15,224 nucleotides of DNA, from NCBI GenBank assembly GCA_041476545.1, contig JBGOTP010000084.1:1-15224 (forward strand). The letters are read 5' to 3'. The position numbers were made by a program, and so were the translations under genes. Below the pieces are notes generated by a model. That model did no database searches and was not told where the DNA came from. It saw only the letters and a program-made list of their open reading frames with translations. Of this stretch, positions 7,111 through 14,579 are shown one piece after another. Position 1 is the first letter of the stretch. Each line of letters begins with the position of its first letter. This stretch comes from JBGOTP01 sp041476545. Its GTDB lineage: Bacteria; Acidobacteriota; Vicinamibacteria; Vicinamibacterales; CAVVIG01.

Positions 7111-7530
7111 ATGAGTGAAGAAACACATCAGGTGCTCGAGATGCTCTCGCAGGGAAAGGTGAGCGTGCTCGAAGCCGAGCAGTTGCTGGCGGCGATCAAC
7201 AGCGCAGCCGGTGCGGCGGGTGGTTCTGGCGCCGACGAGAAGAGGCCCGAGCCTCGCTACTTCCGCGTCCTGGTCAATCAGCCCGCCAGTGAAGGGAAGA
7301 AGGCCAAAACGGTCAACATCCGCGTGCCGATGTCCGTCGTCCGTGGCGGACTGCGCCTTGGGGCGTTTCTTCCAGGGATGCTCGGAGGCAAGAAGATCCG
7401 CCTCGAAAATGGCGGCGAGTTCGACCTGTCAAAGATCGATTTCATGCAGCTCGAGACGATGATCAAGGACCTCGGCGAGCTGACCGTGGACGTCGACGGC
7501 GATGCGCAGATGCGAATTCGCTGCGAGTAG
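7111..7530 (+). CDS. SHOCT-like domain protein (YvlB N-terminus type)
   Basis: 139 residues, no signal peptide or membrane segment. The N-terminus (about 4-28, HQVLEMLSQGKVSVLEAEQLL) is the short helical SHOCT-like motif seen at the start of YvlB/DUF4097-type proteins. A Gly/Ala hinge (about 32-41) leads to a beta-rich domain (about 48-139) with RYFRVLVN, KTVNIRVPMSVVRGGLRLGAFLPG and LTVDVDGDAQMRIRCE. It lacks the long DUF4097 adhesin-like domain, so it is a short family member. It follows the DUF2089 gene by 24 bp with an excellent Shine-Dalgarno and precedes the membrane-protein gene by 14 bp. DUF2089 and SHOCT-like proteins often occur together; a partner or anti-regulator role is inferred from the shared motif, not proven. 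Confidence 0.7.
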   Translation: MSEETHQVLEMLSQGKVSVLEAEQLLAAINSAAGAAGGSGADEKRPEPRYFRVLVNQPASEGKKAKTVNIRVPMSVVRGGLRLGAFLPGMLGGKKIRLENGGEFDLSKIDFMQLETMIKDLGELTVDVDGDAQMRIRCE

Positions 7531-7544
7531 CCTCGCCTTGGTCC

Positions 7545-9137
7545 ATGAGCCCATCACGCAGATTGTTACCGCGCCCAGGCATCCTCGACCCGCAGCCCGA
7601 CGTGCTCTGCGCGATGCTGTTCGTGCTCGCTCACGGCGCGCTGCTACTCGCCTGGCCGGCGGTCATCGCGCAAGACGCGCCGTCGTGGATCGCGGAAGCC
7701 GGCCTCCTGCACGCGTTCTTCCGAGCGCCGCTCGCGAATGGCTGTCAGCTGGCGGCGGCACTGCCGCCGAACGCGCTCTCGCAAGGTGTGATCAGCCTCT
7801 TGTGTTACATCATGCCGGCCGAACTGGCGGGCCGGCTGTACATCGTGGCGTGTGTTGGACTGTTTGCTGCCGCCCTGGTTTACCTGTGCCGCGCCCGCTC
7901 GGCCGCTCCGCGCCCGCTCGCGCTGCTCAGCTGCTTGCCCTTGTGCGTGGGCTATCCGCTCTTTCATGGCTTCTTGAACTACATGGCGGCGCTGCCGGCA
8001 TTGTGTTGGGGAATCGGCTTTCTGTTGCGCAATCCGGAGGGACGCGGTGTGCGCGGCGCCTGCGTGCTGCTGGTCATGCCGCTCTTGACCTATCTGAGTC
8101 ACGGCACCGCTGTCGGCATTTGGGCCGTGCTCGTGGTGATGCAAGCGTGGGTCAGGCGATCGCGCGGCCTTGCGCTGCGCGCGCTTCTCGGCTTCCTCCC
8201 CGTGTTGTGGTTGATTGGGGCCTACATTGGGCAGCGCCATGCGGAGGGTGCGGGCATGCTCTGGACCGCGGGTGGCGTGCTCGCAACGCTGTCTTATCGC
8301 CTGCGCTCGCCACTGCGGTTCTTCAGCGTGTTTCCTGGATTCGCGCCGACGCTCGAAGACCCGACGCTTGGGCGGATCGCGCCACTGCTGATGATCGTGA
8401 ACGTGGGTTACGCGTCCGCCATCAGCTTCCATGGTTTGCGCTGGGCATGGCGCGCGCGTCGTGGCTCGGATCCGGGCGAGCGCTGGTTGTCTTCCAGTCT
8501 GCTCGTGCTGGCCGGGCTCTTCATCGTCATGCCGCACAGCGTGGCCAAGATGCTCAATCCAGCCGAACGGCTGCTTTTGCCGGCCGCCTGCCTCGGCGCC
8601 GCTGGCATGGCGGGCGCACCAAGCGGCGCCCCGTCATCGGGTCGCCTCGGCGCATGGCTGCGCTATGGGTTGTACGCACTCCTCGGCGCGCAATGGGCGT
8701 ATCTAGCGGTCTGGGGCACGCAAGCGGCGAAGATCACCGACGCCTTCGTGCAAACGCGCGAGCGCTACGCAGTCGTCCCGGGTGTTCAGGTCGTGCAAGC
8801 CGATGACGTCCAACTCCCGGTGGAGCACACTCGGGCCAGGCTGCCGCGTGCCATCGACCTGATGACACGCCATCAGGTGCTGCTCCACCAAGACATACTA
8901 GAGGACTGGGTGCACGGTCGTCCGATCGCTCCGCCCGACACCGGTCTTTTTCGCTGTCCGGTGGGACCCACGGCGTCTACCGATCTCGCCGCATTGCGCG
9001 CCGCTCCACACGTCTTGCTGCTGATTGGCGAGCCCGAGCGCGTCTCGGCGCTGGCGCAGGCGCTCGATCCGAACTTCCTGGTGACGCGGCCCGGTCCGGG
9101 CTTCTGGACGCTGGTACGATCGAACCGCGCGCCCTGA
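7545..9137 (+). CDS. Polytopic membrane protein, possible GT-C-like glycosyltransferase
   Basis: 530 residues with many hydrophobic helices (first about 20-42; others around 80-114, 125-162, 172-202, 208-228, 280-298, 314-331, 341-356 and 370-390) and a C-terminal soluble part (about 395-530). After the first helix comes QDAPSW (43-48), an acidic residue placed as in GT-C enzymes that use lipid-linked sugars, and further on HGFLNYMAALP (141-151) and NPAERLLLP (338-346). The overall shape suits an integral-membrane glycosyltransferase, but no signature is decisive and the family is not recognised with certainty. The ATG at 7545 has no clear Shine-Dalgarno; translation may be coupled to the SHOCT-like gene ending 14 bp upstream. 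The stop is 4 bp from the stop of the converging GT9 gene, which would fit an envelope glycan locus. Confidence 0.6.
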   Translation: MSPSRRLLPRPGILDPQPDVLCAMLFVLAHGALLLAWPAVIAQDAPSWIAEAGLLHAFFRAPLANGCQLAAALPPNALSQGVISLLCYIMPAELAGRLYIVACVGLFAAALVYLCRARSAAPRPLALLSCLPLCVGYPLFHGFLNYMAALPALCWGIGFLLRNPEGRGVRGACVLLVMPLLTYLSHGTAVGIWAVLVVMQAWVRRSRGLALRALLGFLPVLWLIGAYIGQRHAEGAGMLWTAGGVLATLSYRLRSPLRFFSVFPGFAPTLEDPTLGRIAPLLMIVNVGYASAISFHGLRWAWRARRGSDPGERWLSSSLLVLAGLFIVMPHSVAKMLNPAERLLLPAACLGAAGMAGAPSGAPSSGRLGAWLRYGLYALLGAQWAYLAVWGTQAAKITDAFVQTRERYAVVPGVQVVQADDVQLPVEHTRARLPRAIDLMTRHQVLLHQDILEDWVHGRPIAPPDTGLFRCPVGPTASTDLAALRAAPHVLLLIGEPERVSALAQALDPNFLVTRPGPGFWTLVRSNRAP

Positions 9138-9144
9138 CGCGTCA
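9135..9144. other. Palindrome joining two convergent stop codons
   Basis: TGACGCGTCA is a perfect 10-bp palindrome whose outer triplets are the stop codons of the plus-strand membrane protein (9135-9137) and the minus-strand GT9 gene (9142-9144). The intergenic distance is 4 bp. Too short to be a terminator by itself. Confidence 0.8.
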
Positions 9145-10347
9145 CCTCGCTCCGAGCAGGTCGTTCGCCGCTCCGAGTACATCTTCCACCGAGATCGATT
9201 TCAGGCAGACGTTGTCGCCATCGCATGGTGAACGACGATGATTGTACGCCGTGAGACACGGCGAGCACGACAGCGGCTTGTGCAGGTTGACCGCATGCGC
9301 CGAGAGACTTCCATAGAGCACAGGCGTCTCCGGGCCGAAGAGCACGATGGTCGGAACAGGCGTGAGCGACGCGAAGTGTCCCGTGCCGCCATCGTTCGTG
9401 ACGAGCAGGACGCCGAGATGCAGGAGCACCGCGACCTCGCGCACCGACGCCGTGTAGCCGGTCAGATCGATGCAGGCCGCGCTCTCGCACGCGCGTTGAA
9501 TCGTCTGCGCCAGTTCGCGGTCCGCCGGCACACCGAGGATCGCCACCGCGTACCCCCTCGCGATGAAATCGCGCGCGAGACGGCTGAAGGAGGCGACTGG
9601 CCATGCGCGAATCGGCAGAAGACCGGCGCCCGGACACACGAACACGAGCGGCCGGTCGGTGATCGATCGATAGGTCCGATAGAGCGTGTCGCGCGCCGCC
9701 GCGAGTTCCCCTGGCCGCAGGAGGAGCGGCGGCAGGCGCAACGCGGTCGGACCCGCAAGTCGTTTCACCGTCGGAACGTTCGTCGATCCGATCGCGTCCG
9801 CGAGCGTGACGAACTGCTGCGCGATGTGCTGATACGGATTGTACAGCACGGGCCGATTCATGAAGTCGCCGCGGTAGAGACCTTCCTGCGTGTAGCGATG
9901 AAAGCCGACACGGATTCTCGCGCCGCTCAAGCCCGCGAAGATCGCGCTCACGCGGGCGAAGAGCTCGAGATCCAGCACGGCGTCGAGCCGAAGCGCACGC
10001 ATGCGTCTCACCGCGCGAAGACTGTCGACCGCAAAGGCCCCTGGCGATCCGCTCCTCACGGTGATGACCTGCTGGCCGGGGACGATGTCGAGCAGGTCGA
10101 GCGCCGGGCGATTCTGTTCGGAGCAGAGCACGAAGAGCGTCGCCGACGGGTGGTGTTCGCGCAGACGGTCGAACATCGGGCGCGTGAGGACAAGTGCGCC
10201 CATTTCCGACAGCAGGATAACCAGGATCCGCCGCACGTCGTGCGGCGGATCCTCGGGGCCTTTCAGCCGATGCAGGAGTGTCAGAAGCCAGCACAGACGC
10301 GGACCGACGAGACGGTCCAGCCAGCGCTGGCGATCGATATTCAGCAA
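9142..10347 (-). CDS. Glycosyltransferase family 9 (heptosyltransferase-like)
   Basis: 401 residues, GT-B fold. The N-terminal Rossmann half starts at RRILVILLSEMGALVLTRPM (about 39-58), where classical heptosyltransferases have KLSxxGD; here it reads SEMGAL. The C-terminal donor-binding half has FVCPGAG (236-242), TNDGGTGHFA (317-326) and VLFGPETP (335-342). A Cys cluster CSPC-x10-C-x5-C (361-381) is typical of a GT9 subgroup. Members transfer heptose or related sugars from a nucleotide donor to lipopolysaccharide core or other envelope glycans on the cytoplasmic face. The longest possible start is TTG at 10347, limited by an in-frame stop at 10360-10362; no Shine-Dalgarno is seen, and the true start may lie somewhat downstream. 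It is the second gene after the CoA-transferase and converges on a possible GT-C membrane protein. Confidence 0.85.
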   Translation of the reverse strand: MLNIDRQRWLDRLVGPRLCWLLTLLHRLKGPEDPPHDVRRILVILLSEMGALVLTRPMFDRLREHHPSATLFVLCSEQNRPALDLLDIVPGQQVITVRSGSPGAFAVDSLRAVRRMRALRLDAVLDLELFARVSAIFAGLSGARIRVGFHRYTQEGLYRGDFMNRPVLYNPYQHIAQQFVTLADAIGSTNVPTVKRLAGPTALRLPPLLLRPGELAAARDTLYRTYRSITDRPLVFVCPGAGLLPIRAWPVASFSRLARDFIARGYAVAILGVPADRELAQTIQRACESAACIDLTGYTASVREVAVLLHLGVLLVTNDGGTGHFASLTPVPTIVLFGPETPVLYGSLSAHAVNLHKPLSCSPCLTAYNHRRSPCDGDNVCLKSISVEDVLGAANDLLGAR

Positions 10348-10381
10348 GGTAGACGCATCTTAGACTAGCAGGAAGAACGAG

Positions 10382-10425
10382 CGCTGCAACAGCGAGGGTG
10401 CCCGCTCGCTATTCAGCCAATAGCG
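10382..10425 (-). other. Cluster of small hairpins around the CoA-transferase stop
   Basis: Three short inverted repeats: CGCTATT/AATAGCG (10407-10413 and 10419-10425, loop 5), AGCGAG/CTCGCT (10391-10396 and 10405-10410) and CGCTG/CAGCG (10382-10386 and 10390-10394). The first encloses the TGA stop (10413-10415). They overlap and so cannot all form at once. They lie between the CoA-transferase and GT9 genes and lack a T-run, so a switch or processing site is as likely as a terminator. Confidence 0.4.
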
Positions 10426-11708
10426 CGGATGTCACGAAGTCGCGCGATCTCGCCGTCAGCAAGACCAAGGCGTTCCCGGAGCACCTCGTCTGTGTGCTGT
10501 CCAAGAAGCGGCGCGGGTGTTCTGATCGCGCCCGGCGTTTCGGAGAGTCTGACTGGCGGTCCGACAACACGTGCGGGACCGGCAACGGGATGATCGCAGA
10601 CCACGAGCGAGTGCCGCGCCAGGACCTGCGGATGCGAGACGACCTGATCGATGGTGTTGATGGCGCCAACGGGAATCCCGGCGGCCAGCAGCAGCTGTTC
10701 CCACGCCTCGTAGGACTTTGTGAGAAAGGCCTCCTGCAGCGCGCCGATGACGGCTGGACGATTGGCGTTGCGCGCCGCATTGGTGGCGTACCGCGGATCG
10801 TTCGCGAACGCGTCGAGGCCGATGATCGGACAGAGCGTCCGCCACAGCTTGTCGCTGCCCACGCCGAGCGCGAGATCGCGGGTTTGCGTCCGGAACGTCT
10901 CGTAGGGGAGCAGCGACGCGTACGCAGTGCCCATGGGGCGCGGCACGACACCGTCCGCAAGGTGCTGGCCAATGACGCCGTGGAGCAGGCTGAGCTGCCC
11001 CTCGAGCATCGACACGTCCACGAACTGGCCGCGTCCGGTTCTCTGCCGGGCGTGCAGCGCGGTCATGATGCCGAACGCGGCGAACATGCCCGCGCCGATG
11101 TCGGCCACCGACACGCCGCAGCGAACGCCGGGACCGCCGGGGGGGCCCGTCACGCTGATCATCCCGCTCTCGGCCTGCACCACGAGGTCGAGCGCCGCGC
11201 GATCGCGGTACGGACCGTCCTGCCCGAATCCGGAAATCGAACAATAGATGATCCGCGGGTGCCTGGCGCGCACCGTGGCATGGTCGAGCCCGAGCTTTTC
11301 GACCGTGCCCACGCGAAGATTCTCCAGCACGATGTCGGCGCGCTCGAGCAGCCGGAAGAACAACGCCTTGCCTTCCGGATGCTTCAGATCAATCGCCATG
11401 CTCTTCTTGTTGCGGTGAAGGCTGACGAAATACGAGCCTTCTCTCCTTCGCTCGTCCCGCCGCAGCTCGCCCGGCAATCCCGCGAGCGAAGGCGGATCGT
11501 AGTAAAACGGCGGTCCCCAGCCGCGGGCGATGTCGCCGCTGCCCGGCGGTTCGATTTTGATGACCTCCGCGCCATAGTCCGCGAGCATCGTGGATGCGAA
11601 GGGACCAGCCAGCGCGTGAGAGAGATCGATGACGGTCAGATCGTCGAGGGCGAGTGGCACAGATGCGGACTTGGACGTCGAGTCGGATGTCGGCATGGGC
11701 GTCGGCAT
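10413..11708 (-). CDS. Class III CoA-transferase (CaiB/BaiF family)
   Basis: 431 residues, cytoplasmic, normal family length (about 400-430). It moves CoA between carboxylic acids through an enzyme-bound acyl anhydride. Motifs: VIDLSHALAGPFASTMLADYG with AEVIKIEPP (about 26-55), NKKSMAIDLKHPEG (100-113), ADIVLENLRVG (124-134), GFGQDGPY (160-167), then VADIGAGM with D203 at the position of the nucleophilic Asp169 of formyl-CoA transferase, and GRGQFVDVSMLEG (226-238). The C-terminus has the conserved PLLGQHTDEVL. The substrate is not predictable. ATG at 11708 is the first start; a second Met at codon 5 is equally possible. It is divergent from the toxin-antitoxin run with 80 bp between starts, and the SDR elsewhere in the window could belong to similar acyl-CoA chemistry. 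Confidence 0.92.
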   Translation of the reverse strand: MPTPMPTSDSTSKSASVPLALDDLTVIDLSHALAGPFASTMLADYGAEVIKIEPPGSGDIARGWGPPFYYDPPSLAGLPGELRRDERRREGSYFVSLHRNKKSMAIDLKHPEGKALFFRLLERADIVLENLRVGTVEKLGLDHATVRARHPRIIYCSISGFGQDGPYRDRAALDLVVQAESGMISVTGPPGGPGVRCGVSVADIGAGMFAAFGIMTALHARQRTGRGQFVDVSMLEGQLSLLHGVIGQHLADGVVPRPMGTAYASLLPYETFRTQTRDLALGVGSDKLWRTLCPIIGLDAFANDPRYATNAARNANRPAVIGALQEAFLTKSYEAWEQLLLAAGIPVGAINTIDQVVSHPQVLARHSLVVCDHPVAGPARVVGPPVRLSETPGAIRTPAPLLGQHTDEVLRERLGLADGEIARLRDIRAIG

Positions 11709-11745
11709 GAAATGTCCCGCACAGCATATACGAAAGAGGCCATCA

Positions 11746-11768
11746 TGAGACGATTGAGACGATGAGAT
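11746..11768 (+). repeat. 9-bp tandem repeat upstream of the antitoxin gene
   Basis: TGAGACGAT occurs twice head-to-tail (11746-11754 and 11755-11763), followed by a partial third copy GAGAT. It overlaps the proposed -35 hexamer of the antitoxin promoter. Direct repeats at this place suit an operator bound by the antitoxin, possibly with its toxin. Confidence 0.6.
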
Positions 11769-11782
11769 GCTTGTGATACGAT
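11754..11782 (+). promoter_or_regulatory. Candidate leaderless promoter of the HTH-PIN-amidase operon
   Basis: TTGAGA (11754-11759) and TACGAT (11777-11782) are 17 bp apart. The expected start site, about 7 nt after the -10, coincides with the ATG at 11789, which has no Shine-Dalgarno. A leaderless transcript is therefore predicted. Confidence 0.4.
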
Positions 11783-11788
11783 TCGGAC

Positions 11789-12070
11789 ATGGCGGGAGGC
11801 ATGATCACCGTTGAGGAGGCGGGGCGCACACTCGGCGTCTCACGTTCGACCGTCTGGCGGCTGATTCAGCGGGGCGACCTCCCGAGCGTTCGCCGAGGTG
11901 GACGGCGTCTGGTCCCCGCCAGTGCCATTCACACCCGCACGCGGCGCCGCCGGACCGCGGGCATTGCCCCGTTTTCTCACGACCATCCCATCTTCCGTCT
12001 CGTCGGCGCCGGCCGCGGCGGCGGCCGGACGCCTGGCGCCCGCGACAAGCACGCCATCCTAGACCGATGA
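11789..12070 (+). CDS. Excisionase-type HTH antitoxin of a PIN toxin pair
   Basis: 93 residues. The N-terminal winged-helix HTH of the excisionase/MerR-like type (about 5-50) reads ITVEEAGRTLGVSRSTVWRLIQRGDLPSVRRGGRRLVP in pieces: helix 1 EEAGRTLG, recognition helix RSTVWRLI, wing SVRRGGRR. A basic linker (about 50-56) and a C-terminal tail (DHPIFRLVGAG ... DKHAILD, about 65-92) follow; such tails normally wrap the toxin active site. The last four bases (ATGA, 12067-12070) are also the start of the PIN gene, so the two are translationally coupled. DNA binding at its own promoter (9-bp repeats) is likely. The ATG at 11789 is used; a Met at codon 5 (11801) is an alternative start. An integrase-linked excisionase is unlikely because no integrase is nearby. 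Confidence 0.8.
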   Translation: MAGGMITVEEAGRTLGVSRSTVWRLIQRGDLPSVRRGGRRLVPASAIHTRTRRRRTAGIAPFSHDHPIFRLVGAGRGGGRTPGARDKHAILDR

Positions 12071-12477
12071 CGCGCAGCGTCCTCTGGGATTCGAGCGCCA
12101 TCCTCGCCTTGCTCGACGCCGACGATGCCGATCATGCGCGCGCGGTCGACGTGGCCCGCGAGATCGCGTCCGACCGGCGGCCGAGCTTTATCACCAACTA
12201 TATCGAAGCGGAAACTCACGCACTGCTCCTGCGAAAGCTCGGGAGGGCTGTCGCTCGCGAGTGGCTGTTGACCGGCGGGTTGCCGGTCGTGCGGGCGCTC
12301 CCTCTCGAAGAACAGAAGGCCAGGGAGATCCTCACTCGGCACACCGACAAGGACTGGACGCTCTGCGACACGATTTCGTTCGCCGTGCTCGCCGCCCGTC
12401 ACGTGGCCAGAGCGTTCACATTCGACCACCACTTCCGACAGTATGGACGCATTCACGTGCTCGGCTTGAAGGGATGA
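12067..12477 (+). CDS. PIN-domain ribonuclease toxin (VapC-like)
   Basis: 136 residues, a complete PIN domain. The metal-binding acidic set is visible: D8 in LWDSSAIL, E47 in YIEAET, D101 in LCDTISFAV (D96 nearby), and D120 in FTFDHHF. PIN toxins cleave RNA, often tRNA or rRNA, in a Mg2+/Mn2+-dependent way and are silenced by the neighbouring antitoxin. The start overlaps the antitoxin stop by ATGA; the stop overlaps the amidase start by another ATGA (12474-12477). All catalytic residues are present, so the toxin is probably active. The specific RNA target is unknown. Confidence 0.85.
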   Translation: MTRSVLWDSSAILALLDADDADHARAVDVAREIASDRRPSFITNYIEAETHALLLRKLGRAVAREWLLTGGLPVVRALPLEEQKAREILTRHTDKDWTLCDTISFAVLAARHVARAFTFDHHFRQYGRIHVLGLKG

Positions 12478-13991
12478 CCAAGGCTCTGTCCGCCGCCTTC
12501 GCCTTCGGCGTGGTGGTCCTCATCGTCGTCACGCTTGCGGGGCAAGGGCCGGCGCTGACGCTTGTCTCACGAGACGGACGACGGCCCGTGTCGCTGACAG
12601 TGGTTGGGGACCAGGAGTTTGTGGCGCTCGACGATCTCGCTGCGGCGTTTCAGCTGACCGTACGGGAGGAATCGGGCGCCGTCACCGTCTCCTACAAGAA
12701 CCGGACGATCGTGTTGACCGGGGAGCAGCCGCTCGCCTCGATTTCGGGCCGGCTGATCTCGCTGCCGGCTCGACCGATGCGTTCCGGATCGCGCTGGCTG
12801 GTGCCGGTGGAATTCATCAGTCGCGCGCTGGCCACCATCTACGACACGCGCCTCGACCTCCATCGGCCGTCCCGCCTGCTCATCATTGGCGACATTCGCG
12901 TGCCGCGCCTGACGATCCGGCACGAGCCGCTCGGCAACGCCGCTCGCGTGACCATTGACGCGACGCCCAGGACCATCAGCGCGATTTCACAGGACGGCTC
13001 GCGGCTCACGATCCGGTTTGATGCCGATGCGCTCGACGTGACACCACCTGCGATTCAGTCTCAGGGCATCGTAGCGGCCGTCCGCGTCGTCGACGCGTCC
13101 ACGCTTGCCGTGGATCTGGGTCCGCGCTTCGGGTCGTTCCGCGCCACCACCGAGACGATCGAGACGACCACCCGGCTCGTGATCGATTTCGCGGCAACGC
13201 AGACCGCCGCGGCCGGATCGCCGGCCCCACCACCATCAACGTCGTCTGTTCCAACGCCTCTTCCCGGGCCGCCGCCGGCCGATCTCCCGGCCTTGCGCCA
13301 GACCCCGTCGCCAATCGGAACCATCGTGCTCGATCCGGGTCATGGCGGTCAGGAGACAGGTGCGACCGGCCCGGGTGGCACGCTGGAAAAAGATCTCACG
13401 CTCGCGGTCGCGAGACGGCTCAAGACGGCCATCGAAACCCGCCTCGGCATCCGCGTGATCCTCACGCGAGACGACGATCGGAGCATGGCGGTTGACGACC
13501 GGGCCGCCGTCGCCAACAACAACAAGGCCGGCCTCTTTCTGAGCCTCCATGCCAACGCGGCGCCGCGACCCACGGTGACCGGCACGTCCATTTACGTCGC
13601 ATCCTTTGGCGACGCGGATCTCGCGCGGGCGCCGCTCGCGGCCGATCGCGTGCCGGTTTTTGGAGGGGGATCACGCGACATGGCGCTCGTCCCGTGGAAC
13701 ATCGCACAGATGCGGTTCCTCAAACAGTCGGCCGAGGTCGCCGGTCTCCTCGAGGGGCAGCTGCAGGAGCACCTGCCACAGTTCACGCCGCAGGTCTCGA
13801 GCGCCCCCTTCCGCGTGCTGGTCTCGACCAACATGCCGGCCCTCCTGATTGAGATGGGTTATCTCTCGAATCCGGATCAGGAGGCGACGCTCGCGGGCGG
13901 CGATTTCCAGAATGCGTTCGCGCAGGCCGTGGTCGAGACGGTGACGAGATTCCGTGAGTTGCTGGCCGCGCCGGGCGGAGCCCTGCCGTGA
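12474..13991 (+). CDS. N-acetylmuramoyl-L-alanine amidase (Amidase_3) with AMIN-like N-terminus
   Basis: 505 residues, exported zinc amidase that cleaves the MurNAc-L-Ala bond of peptidoglycan. An N-terminal hydrophobic segment (about 8-24) serves as signal peptide or anchor. Residues about 28-140 resemble the copper-amine-oxidase N-terminal-like domain (DDLAAAFQLTV ... RSGSRWLVPVEFISRAL) often placed before AMIN. An AMIN-like beta domain (about 145-240) and a Pro-rich linker (248-280) follow. The Amidase_3 domain (283-497) has all zinc ligands and the catalytic Glu: H290 in DPGHGG, E305 in LEKDL, H359 in SLHANA, E460 in IEMGYLSNP. The start at 12474 gives the export signal and overlaps the PIN stop. 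A longer in-frame reading inside the PIN gene is rejected. The following GerMN gene overlaps by GTGA. Confidence 0.92.
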   Translation: MTKALSAAFAFGVVVLIVVTLAGQGPALTLVSRDGRRPVSLTVVGDQEFVALDDLAAAFQLTVREESGAVTVSYKNRTIVLTGEQPLASISGRLISLPARPMRSGSRWLVPVEFISRALATIYDTRLDLHRPSRLLIIGDIRVPRLTIRHEPLGNAARVTIDATPRTISAISQDGSRLTIRFDADALDVTPPAIQSQGIVAAVRVVDASTLAVDLGPRFGSFRATTETIETTTRLVIDFAATQTAAAGSPAPPPSTSSVPTPLPGPPPADLPALRQTPSPIGTIVLDPGHGGQETGATGPGGTLEKDLTLAVARRLKTAIETRLGIRVILTRDDDRSMAVDDRAAVANNNKAGLFLSLHANAAPRPTVTGTSIYVASFGDADLARAPLAADRVPVFGGGSRDMALVPWNIAQMRFLKQSAEVAGLLEGQLQEHLPQFTPQVSSAPFRVLVSTNMPALLIEMGYLSNPDQEATLAGGDFQNAFAQAVVETVTRFRELLAAPGGALP

Positions 13992-14569
13992 GAATCGGAC
14001 CGGCCGTAGTCGGTGGTGGACTGGCCGTGGTGGCCGCCATTCTGGCTTGGGTGCTCTTCGTCGGGTTGCCGAACGGGACCACTCGGCGCGCGCCGCCGGT
14101 GCGGAGAACGGCAGCGTTCCCTCCAGGGGCCGTCGTCGCGCCCGGCCGCAAGATCAAGGCGCGCCTGTTCTATGTCGCCGACAGCGGCACGAAGCTGACC
14201 AGTGTTGAGCAGGACGTGCCGTACGGCGAAGGCACGGTCGAGCAGGCGAGGGCGATCCTCACCGCGCAACTCGCCCCCGCGGCGTTACCGTTCGTGTCGG
14301 CTGTGCCCGCCGGCACGACACTGCGCGCGTTGTTTGTTACCCCCAACGGCGAGGCCTTCGTCGATTTCAGCCACGAACTGACAACGGCTCATCCCGGAGG
14401 ATCGCTGAACGAACTGCTCACCGTGTACACAATCGTCCACGCCCTGACGACCAACCTGCCTGTCGTCACCGCCGTGCAGTTCCTCGTGGACGGCAAACAG
14501 ATCGATACGCTGGCGGGCCATGTCGATTTGCGGAGACCGCTAGTGAAAAACCTGTCGTGGGTTGAGTAA
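13988..14569 (+). CDS. GerMN-domain envelope protein
   Basis: 193 residues with an N-terminal membrane anchor (about 7-27) and a periplasmic GerMN (sporulation/germination GerM-like) domain (about 58-185): KARLFYVADSG, AILTAQLAP, TTLRALFVTPNGEAFVDFSHEL, NELLTVYTIVHALTTNLP and VQFLVDGKQIDTLAGHVDL. Despite the name, GerMN occurs in many non-spore-formers, where it is linked to cell-wall work; placement directly behind an amidase supports this. The start is GTG at 13988 inside the GTGA overlap with the amidase stop, with GGAG (13977-13980) 7 nt upstream as Shine-Dalgarno. The gene ends 10 bp before the RNase PH start. Confidence 0.88.
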   Translation: MRIGPAVVGGGLAVVAAILAWVLFVGLPNGTTRRAPPVRRTAAFPPGAVVAPGRKIKARLFYVADSGTKLTSVEQDVPYGEGTVEQARAILTAQLAPAALPFVSAVPAGTTLRALFVTPNGEAFVDFSHELTTAHPGGSLNELLTVYTIVHALTTNLPVVTAVQFLVDGKQIDTLAGHVDLRRPLVKNLSWVE

Positions 14570-14579
14570 GCTAGAGGAC

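Noticed and set aside
9238..10368. Plus-strand open frame opposite the GT9 gene
   Set aside because: Arg/Glu/His-rich antisense reading; the minus strand shows TNDGGTGHFA and the Cys cluster of GT9.
10398..11765. Plus-strand open frame of 455 codons opposite the CoA-transferase
   Set aside because: No domain; the minus strand has the complete class III CoA-transferase motif set including D203.
12261..12473. N-terminal extension of the amidase into the PIN gene
   Set aside because: It would destroy the export signal, and the extension is just the PIN gene read in another frame.
11789..12477. Excisionase plus small gene as a remnant of an integrated element
   Set aside because: No integrase, att-like repeat or tRNA is visible; the overlap with an intact PIN gene fits a toxin-antitoxin pair better.
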